Below, piece after piece: positions 18,601-27,134 of a DNA stretch of 64,000 nucleotides. Numbering within the stretch: position 1 is the stretch's first letter; each line of letters begins with the position of its first letter. Source of the DNA: Prostheceraeus crozeri (Eukaryota > Platyhelminthes > Polycladida > Euryleptidae); contig CAJQUW010007443.1 in assembly GCA_907163375.1 (NCBI GenBank), forward strand, positions 1-64,000. Reading direction: 5' to 3'. The notes beneath the pieces were generated by a model. It ran no database searches. It saw nothing but the letters and a program-made list of their open reading frames with translations, and was not told the origin of the DNA. Position numbers and translations under genes: made by a program.

Positions 18601-19696
18601 GAAACAGTCTCCAAGGTGTTGGAATTTTGTTTTGAAAGATCAGTTACTGGATATGGGACTGAACTGCTCTGAGAATGATCCTTGTGTTTATGAAGGTATC
18701 ACTGATAGCGAACGTGTTATGTTGGCTGTTTATGTTGACGACATGATTTTAGCAGCAACGTCCGAAAATGTTATCAAACATGCACATAAATTATTTCTTG
18801 ACCGTTTTGATGTTAAGTATATTGGGCCTTTGCGATATTTTCTCGGAGTGCGTATTGTGCATCACCCAAATTCTATTCTACTTGTGCAAGATAGATACGC
18901 TGAAAACGTTGTGAAAAAGTTTCGCATGGATGATTCTTTTCCTGTTTCTACTCCCATGGAAGCGGGTAGTGTACTTGTAAAGCGCACTGAAGGTGACAAG
19001 GAATTTGATCCTTTTATTTACCAGTCAGCAATCGGTTGTCTTTTGTATTTGAGTAATTTTACTAGACCTGATTTGTGTTTTGCTGTTCACAAGTTGGCTC
19101 AGTTTTCTAAAGATCCCAGTGAAGTTCATTGGAAAGCTGTGAAACGTGTCTTGTCCTACCTGAAAGGTACTTTAAAACTTGGAATCAAGTTTGAGAAGGA
19201 GTGTATTGGCAATATTATTGTTGTTTTTTGTGACGCCGACTTTGCCGGTGATTTGCAAGATCGCAAGTCCACTTCTGGCCATGTTTTGTTTAATGGTAAA
19301 TGTCCAATTTCTTGGTTGTGTCAAAAACAGTCTATTACCGCTCTTTCTACTGCTGAGGCAGAATACGTTTCATTGTGTGAAGCTGCGAAGAAGATAGTGT
19401 GGACTCGTCGTTTATTTACTGACCTTAATTGTCCTCAAACGGAACCTACGATTGTCTATGAAGACAATAAAGCAGCCATCGCCATTTCTTTGGCAAGTCC
19501 TGATGAAAATCCTAAAGTAAAGCACATTGCTTTGAGGTATCATTACACTCGTGATTGTATTGAAAATCGTGTAATAAAACTTGAGTACTGTTCGTCGCAA
19601 GAAATGACAGCAGACATTTTTACAAAGCCACTTCCAAAAGACACCTTTTTGAGATTGCGTAATTCTCTTGGTCTTTGTACAATTAATGAAATATAA
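15632..19696 (+). CDS. Copia gag-pol polyprotein, 1,354 aa
   Basis: A single open frame in copia order. Gag has a CCHC zinc knuckle (CFKCKELGHRAGVC, about residue 260). The aspartic protease has LADSGATRHMS (about 308). Integrase has an HHCC region (HKRFAHINQ ... CDDCAKGK) and the DDE core starting at LLHVDLMGP, with LRSDCGGEF and the Glu in NGVAERMNRTL. Reverse transcriptase has FKARLVAKGFSQ, QFDVETAFLNG and YVDDMIL. RNase H has FCDADFAGD, KSTSGH and ALSTAEAEYVSL. Nothing is broken, so the element may be active. Confidence 0.97.
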   Translation: MEATSAKLPLLKDRFESWRGWKMHMQALLLADDLWEVVGTGTEKKPLPIALLADGSNAADVRVREKQISTFNDKVKRAIKILVTGISGELFYLWDGFPDDPRKLWVDLVTHFQTQTHSHRVSVRAQLDSLVLKDCTDPEKWLKERLRLYQQYAMSGNPIDEMEQCIETLNSLPPSWKEFKNMMNFVLGKDLNMSLLMQKAADWYRMNGSSKQKIPAPENHDSQALNVKFNQRQRSNWNRRGNSTSQQCISDHSKFVRCFKCKELGHRAGVCPRRKPDSAVTVQHESDSSFLLAECLFTPDVKCDLSTVLADSGATRHMSPVFESFDDDYQTFEVDSRNFVQLGNKDRLKAVGSGSVKMVIKTDDGQDKIIKLVNCLYVPELRCTLMSVSQTTKRGYSIFFDSGGMKILNKTGNTVLSGKLFDKLYKVDCSLHSKVYLNDADDCDSIVHDVKTECFSVSFETWHKRFAHINQSSLRNLLTSDLSISDDRNDKAFCDDCAKGKSHTLPFPKESGTRADGLLDLLHVDLMGPMEVTSLGGRRFVMVIVDDCTRYCWVRFLANKSDSFSAFKKLVTELETQKERKVKALRSDCGGEFLSREFSSFLEERGIRRELAIPEAKPQNGVAERMNRTLVERARTLLCACNLPKSFWAEAVCTACYVRNRCPTRALSTGMTPYEAFFGRKPSVRHLRVFGCVAFAHIPSNQRRKFDAKADQCIFLGYSPASKGYRLWHVERQKIIERRDVVFDEVTMGRVKFPARRLTESSTDPVDTDPGIFRVISDTRDSEPTLESSEINSEMLSGPDVPESATETRRSSRSTFSIPPERYGFDAFSAEEFCVDDPKSWEDAMNSQLKNKWKDAADKEYNSLMRHNAWNLCELPAGRNVVSNRWVFRTKTDESGEACRFKARLVAKGFSQKYGTDYLETFAPVVRHDSIRCLISIAVNRGMLLHQFDVETAFLNGKLDETIFMKQPEGYIVEGKENLVCKLSCSLYGLKQSPRCWNFVLKDQLLDMGLNCSENDPCVYEGITDSERVMLAVYVDDMILAATSENVIKHAHKLFLDRFDVKYIGPLRYFLGVRIVHHPNSILLVQDRYAENVVKKFRMDDSFPVSTPMEAGSVLVKRTEGDKEFDPFIYQSAIGCLLYLSNFTRPDLCFAVHKLAQFSKDPSEVHWKAVKRVLSYLKGTLKLGIKFEKECIGNIIVVFCDADFAGDLQDRKSTSGHVLFNGKCPISWLCQKQSITALSTAEAEYVSLCEAAKKIVWTRRLFTDLNCPQTEPTIVYEDNKAAIAISLASPDENPKVKHIALRYHYTRDCIENRVIKLEYCSSQEMTADIFTKPLPKDTFLRLRNSLGLCTINEI

Positions 19697-19725
19697 GTAT
19701 AATTCATATTTTGAGTGAGAAGGAG

Positions 19726-20084
19726 TGTTGAGTGTAGATGGCACTCAAATATTCTTTTCTTTTGTTCCCTGTATAAGTTGGCATAGTTATTGGTACTACT
19801 GAATAAGTTAGTAAGTAACTTCCCATGTTTGATATCGCTATAGTTGTATCGTATCGTGAAGTGTCAGTTTATTCTGCAGCGCTGTGTTGTATTGGCTAAT
19901 GCAAAAGTTGTTTTAGTGAACATGTATCCTCTCGGTATAAATGTAATGTGTCAGAAACTTTTCAAATCACAACCCACTTATCACGTGCTGTTATCACGTC
20001 TGTATCTTTGCCAACTATACATCTGACTCAAATACAATAAAAGTTATTCGATTGTTTTGCTTTTTAACCTGCGCTACAACAACA
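19726..20084 (+). repeat. 3' LTR of copia element
   Basis: 359 bp, preceded by the purine-rich GAGTGAGAAGGAG (polypurine tract, about 19713-19725) and followed by the target duplication ACACC (20085-20089). Confidence 0.96.
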
Positions 20085-20421
20085 ACACCAGCAAAGGTCT
20101 GCTTCAATGTTTTTAAACCGCGTTCCTTCCCACGATTCAACAAACTGCTCTTAAAACTTCTACCTCTGGAAAGATCACTAGCAACATCACCAGCAAAGCC
20201 AACGGCATTACTTAAAACATTTCGTTTTAAAGATCTACCGACATTGGATATGAGAGGTGATACAACAGATTTCAGTGCACCAAGTATGCTACCTCCACGT
20301 TGGCGGCGAGCACCGATGTAAATTTGTCCTCCACCACTTACATAGGAGGGTCGTGAATAAAATGAGGCAGTTGGATTCATAGCTCAAACCCTAAACATTG
20401 TTAGTTACAACTTTGCATGAA

Positions 20422-21642
20422 TCACTGTCGATCACTTAGATGAAAGATGTCGGCACGACGCATCCAAGAGTTCATACTTGAAGGATAACCAGTCCATTTA
20501 ACAAGACACCATTCTTCACCTTGCCGTTTTTTACATCGAATGATTTTCTCTACCAAATATGTTTCACTTTCAGTGACTACCTCAATCTCATCGCGGTAAA
20601 AGCTACCCTCAATTTCTTCATTATCGTAATCTTTCAACTTGTAGGTGGTCGGAGAGTCTTTTTGATTAATCCTTGATACTGTAAATACCTCCTCTGTCCA
20701 ATTCGGAAGGTACCCTTTAGCAAAAACACTTTTCACTTTTGAGATACGAACTTTATCACCAATTTTCACATCACTTTTCACATGAGTGCGTTTACGTTGG
20801 AATGATTCGCGCACTTTATCTACATTGTCAGCATTTACATCTACTGGTCTGAGTCCAATAGAACGATGGATAGAGTGATTGTAGGCATGGAGTGTACCTT
20901 GTAGAACCTTTGTCCAATTTTGTGTCAAGTTGGCAGTAAAATGTCGCCACAAGCGATTTTTTAATGTGCGATTAAAACGTTCAACGAGTGCAGCTTTATA
21001 AGCACTCTTTACACTAAACAACTCAATGTCATGCCTCTCAAATAATCTTCTCACATGCTGATTTTCAAACTCTTTTCCTTGATCACTCTGAATTCTTTTT
21101 GGAATGCGACCTTCTTGAAAAATTGTTTGGAATGCTTTTGCTACTCCTTTCCCTTCTTTAGTTTTTAAAGGTTGAGCCCACGCATAACGCGAGAAAATAT
21201 CAATGACGGTTAAAATAAAGTTATTGCTCGAGTTATGTTTTGAAATGGAGGCAACATCACACAAATCTGCTTGCCACTGTTCATCGATGTCATGAACAAT
21301 ATAATGGCGGGTGCGGTACTTCTTTTTCGCTTGTTTGTGGAGTGTATAGGTAGCCTGACCCTTTAACCATCGTTTCACTTGTGATTGTGGAAGACCACTC
21401 GCTTTTGATAATTTCTTGATAGATGCAAATCCTGCCGGATGCTTTACATCATAATAGATTGACTTCAAACGTTCAGTCGATGATGACTGACTCTTTTTCC
21501 TCCTTCTCATCTTTTTGTTTTCTCGCCTTTCTACATTTACAACAACTGCAGCATTTAGCTTTAGCGGTTTTGCGATCGTGTTCACATTGCTTAGGGGTTT
21601 CATTGTGAGAGCTGGCGCAGCAAGTGCAAGTGACAACGACAT
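20422..21642 (-). CDS. Retroviral-type integrase with chromodomain, copy A (406 aa)
   Basis: Polinton integrase that would insert the element DNA. Catalytic Asp lies in WQADLCDVAS, the second Asp in RIQSDQGKEFEN and the Glu in KAALVERFNRTLK. The middle of the C-terminal half is SH3-like (KIGDKVRISKVK), and a chromodomain ends the protein (YLVEKIIRCKK ... WCLVKWTGYPSSMNSW), which may steer insertion to marked chromatin. The frame opens at 21642 but overlaps the Cys-rich ORF; an internal ATG at 21510 starting MRRRKK is the more likely start. Open in both copies. Confidence 0.92.
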   Translation of the reverse strand: MSLSLALAAPALTMKPLSNVNTIAKPLKLNAAVVVNVERRENKKMRRRKKSQSSSTERLKSIYYDVKHPAGFASIKKLSKASGLPQSQVKRWLKGQATYTLHKQAKKKYRTRHYIVHDIDEQWQADLCDVASISKHNSSNNFILTVIDIFSRYAWAQPLKTKEGKGVAKAFQTIFQEGRIPKRIQSDQGKEFENQHVRRLFERHDIELFSVKSAYKAALVERFNRTLKNRLWRHFTANLTQNWTKVLQGTLHAYNHSIHRSIGLRPVDVNADNVDKVRESFQRKRTHVKSDVKIGDKVRISKVKSVFAKGYLPNWTEEVFTVSRINQKDSPTTYKLKDYDNEEIEGSFYRDEIEVVTESETYLVEKIIRCKKRQGEEWCLVKWTGYPSSMNSWMRRADIFHLSDRQ

Positions 21643-21688
21643 TCACCTCTGGCGGCTCATTACATGGCAAGCAACACATCTGCTTCAT
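21473..21688 (-). CDS. Small Cys-rich protein, copy A (71 aa)
   Basis: Contains CCLPC, CTCCASSHNE, KCCSCCKC and a strongly basic-acidic tail, so it may bind zinc. It overlaps the 5' part of the integrase frame in another register and lies just after the preceding gene's stop. It is retained in copy B with only a few substitutions. Real but of unknown role, or a shadow of the integrase N-terminus; I favour real because of the clustered CxxC pairs and the good ATG position. Confidence 0.5.
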   Translation of the reverse strand: MKQMCCLPCNEPPEVNVVVTCTCCASSHNETPKQCEHDRKTAKAKCCSCCKCRKARKQKDEKEEKESVIID

Positions 21689-21689
21689 A

Positions 21690-22382
21690 TTAATAGTCTG
21701 AGAACATGTATTTCCTAGGAGGAGCTGTTTTACGTTTTCCTTTTACTAGTTTTAGTGGCGATGTAGATCTACGTCGAGTTCTTCCTCTTGTTTGCTTAGT
21801 GAGTGTGGGAGGGGATGTAGCAGGTGACGTCTTAAACCAATTTGTTGGCATTTTCATCGTCTGAAGCATTGGAGTAGTAGCCACTGTTGAATCAAGTTCT
21901 TTCAATGTCTCATTATTCAAAGCAAATTTTGGTACATTATACTTTTTCAATAGTTTAAGAAAGTATGACCAACCAGGTGGAACATAGCCCTGACGGCGCT
22001 TTCTACGTGTCGCATACTGAATCAAGTCTTCATAACGTGAAGCATCAATCACTTTATTTTCATCTGTAATGATTTCTCCTCTATCATTTACATTGAGATG
22101 GGGTTCAATACTGTTAAAAAGAGATATGGCATGTGCGCGAGATGCTAAAGGTGTAGCAGTCGATACAGAGTCACGCATCTTATTCTTCAAGTTTTTCAAT
22201 TGCTCAACAGTTTCCGATTGTAATAATACAGCACGATGTGGATCTTTGATGTGAACATTTTGCTGATAATCTATTTCTTTCCTATACATTTGATTTGCAA
22301 GAGGTTGCTTTACTTGCTGCATGGCAGTCAATTGTACATATTCATCCTGAGGAATAACAATCATGCGAGAATAAGAACTCAT
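21690..22382 (-). CDS. Conserved Polinton protein with basic C-terminus, copy A (230 aa)
   Basis: Its ATG overlaps the ATPase stop (ATGA). An N-terminal hydrophilic helical region (MIVIPQDEYVQLTAM) is followed by a central globular part (IDASRYEDLIQYATRRKRR, PPGWSYFLKLLKK) and an Arg/Lys/Thr/Pro-rich tail (TRGRTRRRSTSPLKLVKGKRK) of a DNA-binding or core-protein type. Polintons commonly have such a gene beside the ATPase; role not established. The copy B version is frameshifted by a lost A in a run near 34742. Confidence 0.65.
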   Translation of the reverse strand: MSSYSRMIVIPQDEYVQLTAMQQVKQPLANQMYRKEIDYQQNVHIKDPHRAVLLQSETVEQLKNLKNKMRDSVSTATPLASRAHAISLFNSIEPHLNVNDRGEIITDENKVIDASRYEDLIQYATRRKRRQGYVPPGWSYFLKLLKKYNVPKFALNNETLKELDSTVATTPMLQTMKMPTNWFKTSPATSPPTLTKQTRGRTRRRSTSPLKLVKGKRKTAPPRKYMFSDY

Positions 22383-23001
22383 AGTTTGTAGATAATCATG
22401 GGAGTTTTCAAAATATCACTTCGAAATCTAAATTCTTCCGGACACTCTTGCGTAAAGTCAATGAATAAGTAACCGTATGGTTTTTCAGTAGCTGCTTGAA
22501 AAATTTCAATTAAGGCTTTTGATCCTCTGGGTGCAACTTGTCGCGCTAAAATTTCAAATTGACTTTTATCTCGCGGATTCTTGAAAATAGCATAATAGTG
22601 TGTATTCAGGTTTCGTGTACGAGCTTCTTTTCCATCAGGAAACAAATTTTGTGTGATATAGATGATAAAGCACCTTTTATGATGTGCTGCGCGAGTGAAC
22701 ATATCTGTAACATCTTTTGAATTCTTACTTTCTTTTAATAAATCATCCAATACAACAACATCATTAGACTGAAGTTTATCCACTGCAATAATTCCTTCAT
22801 GTCGAATAAAGTTGCGACTTTGCAATTCCTGAAACAACGACGGTTGATAAATACCATAACACCAAATCACTCGATTGATAGGTTCCTTAAACAACTCCCT
22901 TCTTTTATCCAATAGCCTAAATTCAGCGTGAAAACAGTTTTACCTGCATGAGATGGACCTGATACAGTCAGAACTTTATCACATTGAAGTCTGAAATCCA
23001 T
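22379..23001 (-). pseudogene. FtsK/HerA-type packaging ATPase, copy A (frameshift)
   Basis: Walker A GPSHAGKT and Walker B (NDVVVLDDLL), followed by FIIYITQNLFPDG, show an A32-like genome-packaging ATPase. A 5-nt insertion at about 22914-22918, just after the Walker A strand, shifts the frame; the rest stays open from 22912 to 22379. The start at 23001 is the first true ATG (MDFRLQCDKV). Copy B is open. Confidence 0.9.
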
Positions 23002-23032
23002 TTTATTACTTTGAGACTCAACATTTGCATAA

Positions 23033-23398
23033 TTAACGCTTAGAGCCAAAGATATTACCCAATAGGTTGCCCACGGCAGGAGCTATCATTGGAAGTATTG
23101 CTGAAAGGAAACTGCCCTTTTGTGTTAGAGGTTTCCTCTTTCTTTGAAGGGTGACTTTAGGATTGGAGATGAAACGCAATTTTGTGGCATATCGCTTAAG
23201 TAACTTTCGTTGTTTTGGCGCTAATTTCTTCGTCCTCAACTTCCTCACATGAGAAATAATTTCACAAATGAATTTATCGTTAGCATGTCGTATAGCATTG
23301 TATCGCTGATTTGCTTTCATTCGTCGGAGAGCTTGAATGGCTGAAGAAAACTTTGAAGACTTTTGACTTTTACGTTTCGCCATTTTACGTTTCGCCAT
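23033..23398 (-). CDS. Basic core-like protein with hydrophobic tail, copy A (121 aa)
   Basis: Begins with repeated MAKRKMAKRK, is Lys/Arg-rich throughout (LKRYATKLRF, LQRKRKPLTQKG), and ends with a hydrophobic Gly/Ala/Pro segment (FLSAILPMIAPAVGNLLGNIFG). Polintons and adintoviruses carry similar small basic proteins thought to be core or membrane-active virion components. Open in both copies. Confidence 0.7.
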   Translation of the reverse strand: MAKRKMAKRKSQKSSKFSSAIQALRRMKANQRYNAIRHANDKFICEIISHVRKLRTKKLAPKQRKLLKRYATKLRFISNPKVTLQRKRKPLTQKGSFLSAILPMIAPAVGNLLGNIFGSKR

Positions 23399-23449
23399 TT
23401 TCCGTGTTAGTCTTTGCTAAAAGCTATCTTTACCACATTTGCAAAGGTA

Positions 23450-23773
23450 CTAACTATTGCGACATAAGTGACACTCGAAATGAGCAATGTCACAGTGGTT
23501 ACATTTGCAAAGTTGAATGCAATTACGTATGAAACAGCGTTGACAAAAAGCGTGCTTACATCTCTTGAAGATGCGCTTTTCATTTCCATCCTTTCGCTTA
23601 CATACATCACAACACATAGTTTCACCGTTACTGATGTCTATAGCAAGTCTTTTTGAAGATATGAATTTGTTAGCCTTTTCTAAATAATAGACGCATGTAC
23701 AGAAGGAATATACTTCGAGAGTGAGCAGACATAGCTCGAAAACCAGTTGTGCTACAATCAAGTACCACTGCAT
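23450..23773 (-). CDS. Membrane-anchored RING-like protein, copy A (107 aa)
   Basis: The ATG giving MQWYLIVAQL is three bases from the previous stop. Residues ~3-33 form a hydrophobic signal-anchor, then about 25 residues of linker, then a Cys/His cluster: CCDVC, 13 residues, CKHAFCQRC, then CIQLCKCNHC and a final CHLC. The C-x2-C ... C-x-H-x2-C-x2-C spacing fits the first half of a RING finger, suggesting a ubiquitin ligase or a zinc-stabilised membrane protein. Almost unchanged in copy B. Confidence 0.65.
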   Translation of the reverse strand: MQWYLIVAQLVFELCLLTLEVYSFCTCVYYLEKANKFISSKRLAIDISNGETMCCDVCKRKDGNEKRIFKRCKHAFCQRCFIRNCIQLCKCNHCDIAHFECHLCRNS

Positions 23774-23779
23774 TTTCAA

Positions 23780-24184
23780 TTTTTCTTTATGGAAAGTTGA
23801 ATGTGAATATCTGAAATCGCTTCAATCACTAGACTGCTACCATGATGGTTAAATGCGTTAAGACGTTCAGCAATTTTTATCATGTCTTTTAAAAAATTCT
23901 TGGGGGTGATCTACCACTTCCATTGAATGAGAAGCAAAATGGAAAGAGCGACTTTCCACCTCTTGCTTTCCAAAATGACTAAACTTAATTTTCGCAACTA
24001 ATCGCGCCATGACAATGCTATCAGAGAATGTATTCATTAACTCTAGAAATAGAGTGCTAGCATCATCGACCACTGCTTCGATGTCGGCCTCATCTTTATG
24101 AAAATTTATCACATAATCTTGAACAGCTCCTTTTAAACTTTGCCTATGAAAATGTAATGTTCCGCAGTCGTTTGAGAAAGACAT
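23780..24184 (-). pseudogene. Paralogue of the polymerase N-terminal module, copy A (3' frameshift)
   Basis: Starts MSFSNDCGTLHFHRQSLKG. The segment from IKFSHFG through RSFHFASHSMEVVDH follows the order and spacing of the pre-exonuclease region of the polymerase (LKLKYIEIDF ... IQFHVPSSSATEVVD). A 2-nt loss near 23884, relative to copy B, truncates the end. Copy B keeps the end but lost the beginning. Confidence 0.6.
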
Positions 24185-24271
24185 GATCGCCCTTTATCTA
24201 ACCCATCCATTGCATGAAAACAACAACTCTTCTCATAGTAACATTTATTGAATAACGGTAACAAGCATGCA

Positions 24272-24820
24272 TTATAAATCAATGGTTTGAAAGAGATAAA
24301 ATAGATACAGCTGGTAACTATCATACAGCGAGCAATGATAACCATACAGGACTTTGGCAGTGTTGAGGTAAGGAGGAAAGAAGCATTGGTTATGAACGTA
24401 GCTACTACAACGAATAGACAAAATAGGAACAGACAAATCCTTAAAACGTTTCGTGACTTCATGATAATGTTGATTCACTCTACTATCCCAAGGCGGGAGC
24501 AAAATATCATCAATGATTAGATTGGGAAATACTTTCCTCTCCTTACCAGGATTATTACAAAAGATGCGTATAACATTGAAAGCAGCTAACCATCGTTTAA
24601 AGTCAATAAGAAGAGCACTCTCACAAGAAAAGCCATAGTCTTGCAAATATTTCAGATTAAGTCCATGAATGTGTTTTCTCGCCCATTGATCAACATTGGG
24701 ATTGCAGTTGGCATGTTGATGATAGACACTGACAATCTGATATGTCCAATTGTTCATAGCAATAGCACTGAGCTCCTGTACAGGTTCACCCTCACAATCC
24801 ATAAAAATGATGATAGAAGC
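24272..24820 (-). CDS. DEDDh exonuclease-like protein, copy A
   Basis: The frame begins at a splice acceptor (TTTTAG|GCTTCT, exon start 24820); an internal ATG lies at 24802. The opening IIIFMDCEGEPVQELSAIAM is a beta-strand with the Asp-x-Glu of exonuclease motif I. Later FCNN/FPNLIIDD can hold the middle Asp, and HCSLYDSYQL gives the His-x4-Asp of motif III. Likely a 3'-5' exonuclease separate from the polymerase's own. The first codons probably come from the AUG-only exon at 25782-25784. Confidence 0.6.
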   Translation of the reverse strand, partial: ASIIIFMDCEGEPVQELSAIAMNNWTYQIVSVYHQHANCNPNVDQWARKHIHGLNLKYLQDYGFSCESALLIDFKRWLAAFNVIRIFCNNPGKERKVFPNLIIDDILLPPWDSRVNQHYHEVTKRFKDLSVPILSIRCSSYVHNQCFFPPYLNTAKVLYGYHCSLYDSYQLYLFYLFQTIDL

Positions 24821-24854
24821 CTAAAACGGAAATTTACACATCTAAGGAAACGTT

Positions 24855-25055
24855 CTATAACATATTACAAAATGAAGAATTACATCGATGCTTTTCACGA
24901 CAAAATACACAAATGATATGATGGCAACGAAGAAGTAAAATGTATCTAATAAGACCACGTCTACGACACTCAAAGCACATAAGCGAATTGTCATAGGGTA
25001 GAGTTAGGAAAGGACTAGTAATTCTCCTTCTTTGATTTGCGTTTTGATGCAGCAT
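24855..25055 (-). CDS. RING-like small protein, copy A (66 aa)
   Basis: First ATG at 25055 overlaps the 3' end of g1 in another frame. C-terminal half: CFEC, 13 residues, CHHIICVFC, then CNSSFC; this resembles RING spacing, except that the last pair is C-x4-C. Retained in copy B. It could also be reached by splicing rather than by its own ATG. Confidence 0.5.
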   Translation of the reverse strand: MLHQNANQRRRITSPFLTLPYDNSLMCFECRRRGLIRYILLLRCHHIICVFCREKHRCNSSFCNML

Positions 25056-25784
25056 TCTTCTCCGACTTGCGCTTCGTACCACTGCTGTTAAGGATTTGAT
25101 CATTTATGTCGTCCACGTTGGGTGGTTTTGGAATATATAGGATGGATTCCACATGCATGGAGAGAGAGGCTATTTTATTATCCTTGTGTCGACCATAATA
25201 TAGCCCATTCACTTTGAAAAGGATATCCCAAGTACCTTCTCCGAGCTCGTCGCATGTGATGGGTGTTGAATGATCTCCCTCCTTCTTATAGTAAGTGCAC
25301 CAATGTGATACCGGTAGGCAAATTTGATTACCATCCCAAATCTTTCTATAGGGAGTATCCTTGTCATCTCTCGCCTTCCACTCTTGAGCAAGAGGAGTAG
25401 GAATGTCCATATTTAATGTCACGTACTCCTCAATAATATCAAGTTGGTGGCGAATGAACGGACTCACGGGGATCAGTATGTAGTCCCCATACTGATTGTG
25501 CATTATCTTGACATCCGTGGAAGGGAGCATTCCAGTTTGGAGTACTACACCATGATCGTCATAACGCAAGACTTGTTTAAATTTACGCTGTAGCGGTGTA
25601 GGATTTTGTACCTTGGTTGTTTCTTCCACTGGCCTCAGTTGTAGATGATCTGATCGTAGCGAACCTTGTAACGTTTGACCACCATTTTGTCCTACTAGTG
25701 CAGCAGATGGAGTAGATGCCTGAAAATGGAAAAGATTGTATTAAGTTTACGTTCAAGGGAGGGAGGAAAGTAGCGACTTACCAT
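25015..25784 (-). CDS. Spliced gene g1, unknown function, copy A (236 aa)
   Basis: Exon 1 contributes only ATG (25782-25784); GTAAGT opens a 62-bp intron whose acceptor TTTTCAG precedes GCATCTACT (exon 2, 25719-25015). The product has a Ser/Gly/Gln N-terminus, a well-conserved globular middle (KIMHNQYGDYILIPVSPFIR, ICLPVSHWCTYYKKEGDH, GEGTWDILFKVNGLYYGRH) and a basic KRKSEKN tail that could be a nuclear signal. No family recognised. It lies first in the long minus-strand array, behind a TATA box at 25888-25897. Confidence 0.72.
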
Positions 25785-25887
25785 TTTAGTTGGATAATAG
25801 AATAGGGAACTAGAGAGAGAGAGAAAATGTGCGTCCGTCACTCGTGTGATTCAACGATGGAATGATTCTCACTGTGGAAGACTCGCT

Positions 25888-25897
25888 ATTTATAAAG
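25888..25897 (-). promoter_or_regulatory. TATA box of g1 / structural array, copy A
   Basis: TTTATAAATA on the minus strand, about 105 bases upstream of the AUG-only exon. Counterpart in copy B at 31049-31057. Confidence 0.65.
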
Positions 25898-25959
25898 AAA
25901 TGCTTGATTCTCATTGGATGATGATCCTCATTGGACAATAACATCAAGCTGATTCCAAA

Positions 25960-26981
25960 TCTGGCCTCCGTTTACCAATCCGAGCCTTCATTCGCCTGCT
26001 GGAGCTGTTTCTTGGGAAATTCTAACTCTGTCGTTTTTCGCCAATGACCCAAAATCTTAAATGGCGTCTCACATCTAAACGAAGACAGATATGAACAAGC
26101 CGTTTCTTTCACTGAATTTGTCTCACTCTTAGCTTTCAAACGAGCTATTGCACGACAAAATCCGTCCACTAGAAGCCAAGATCGAAGCGAGCTCTCCCGA
26201 GGGGGGGGTCAGTGAAATTTGATGAAAAATGTTTTGGTGACGGTCCCAGGTCGAAATTCCACACTTTGGAAAATTTTCAAAATTTTACCCATACAAAGCC
26301 ACTCTGACACTTAGGATTTTTTCAGGTGAGCTCCGACCTAAAATCTTGTAACAGCTCTAACTTTTGAACGGCTGGTCCGATTGACTCGCGGCAAAAATGG
26401 CGTCGAGCAGTTTTTTCTCCTCTTTCAAACGAGTAGCTGTAAGACAAAATCCGTTCACTAGAACCAAAGTTAGAAGATTGCTGTCGGGGGGGGGGGTCAG
26501 TGAAATTTGATGAAAAATGTTTTGGTGAAGGTCCCAGGTCGAAATTCCACACTTTGGAAAATTTTCAAAATTTTACCCATACAAAGCCACTCTGACACTT
26601 AGGATTTTTTCAGGTGAGCTACGACAGACCACCCTCCCAACCTGGCCGGCACACCACGCCAACCTGGCCAGCACACCACGCCAACCTAGACACCACATCA
26701 CCGCGCGCTATACGACGGTCGGCCAGAGGGGGGGGACGTCAGCGAACCTGATGTACGCACGTGGCCGGCACACCACGACACTCTGCCGTTCCAGAGGGGG
26801 GGACGTCAGACTTAAAGCACCACGGCGGTCGACCACGACACTCTGCCGTTCCAGAGGGGGGGGACGTCAGACTCAAAGCACCACGGCGGTCGACCACGAC
26901 ACTCTGCCGTTCCAGAGGGGGGCGGACGTCAGCGACGGCGGCCATCTTGCGCGGTCCAGAAGTGGAGTTTTACTTACTACT
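25960..26981. repeat. Right terminal repeat of Polinton copy A
   Basis: Inverted relative of 29483-31000. It holds two GTGAAATTTGATGAAAAATG units with poly-G (about 26210 and 26500), then GC-rich subrepeats of CACGACACTCTGCCGTTCCAG plus poly-G (26775, 26840, 26900). It ends GATGTTGCGC-like terminal sequence, GGCCATCTTGCGCGGTCCAG ... CTTACTACT at 26981. Frames within it are repeat artefacts. Confidence 0.85.
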
Positions 26982-27134
26982 AACTGAATTCAATGGCCTG
27001 ATTCATGGAAGAGTTTTTGTATAACTCATGAAGATATAGACAAGACTGGGGTCTGGTCAGACCCATCTTGATCATTTACAGAAAGGGTCTTTTAACCGTC
27101 AATAGACATTAGCTGTAGAAATAATTTGTTTGAT
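26982..27134. other. Spacer beside copy A
   Basis: AT-rich sequence between the end of copy A and the reverse-transcriptase remnant; possibly the 3' end of that element. Nothing else seen. Confidence 0.4.

Larger units (their letters stand above)
15130..20084 (+). mobile_element. Ty1/copia LTR retrotransposon, full length and apparently intact
   Basis: 4,955 bp with two 359-bp LTRs, a primer-binding site, a single long gag-pol frame, a purine-rich tract just before the 3' LTR and a 5-bp target duplication. The LTRs differ at two bases only, so insertion is recent. It is absent from the equivalent site in copy B, so it arrived after A and B separated. Confidence 0.97.
14965..20380 (-). pseudogene. 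Small basic pVI/pX-like protein gene, copy A, split by copia
   Basis: Reading runs 20380 to 20090, then the copia element, then 15129 to 14965. The two parts total 456 nt, exactly the length of the intact copy B gene at 36555-37010, so the copia insertion with its 5-bp duplication is the only lesion visible. The family is described under copy B. Confidence 0.9.
1..26981 (-). mobile_element. Maverick/Polinton copy A (left end outside window)
   Basis: Virus-like DNA transposon encoding protein-primed polymerase B, integrase with chromodomain, packaging ATPase, adenain-like protease, double-jelly-roll capsid protein and penton-like proteins. Its capsid-gene array lies on the minus strand, opposite to copy B, and gene order is identical. 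The right end ...CTTACTACT at 26981 matches both ends of copy B. The left end is cut by the window: base 1 already lies within terminal-repeat-type sequence. Lesions seen: nonsense in the coiled-coil gene, 2-nt deletion and nonsense in the polymerase, nonsense and 5' damage in penton-like gene 2, frameshift in penton-like gene 1, copia insertion in the pVI/pX-like gene, frameshifts in the ATPase and in the polymerase-module paralogue. Capsid, protease, integrase and TBP-like genes are open. Confidence 0.93.

Noticed and set aside
26739-27024. GC-rich frames in the terminal repeats (also 29474-29659, 53579-53842)
   Set aside because: Product of short tandem GC-rich subrepeats; not stable between copies.
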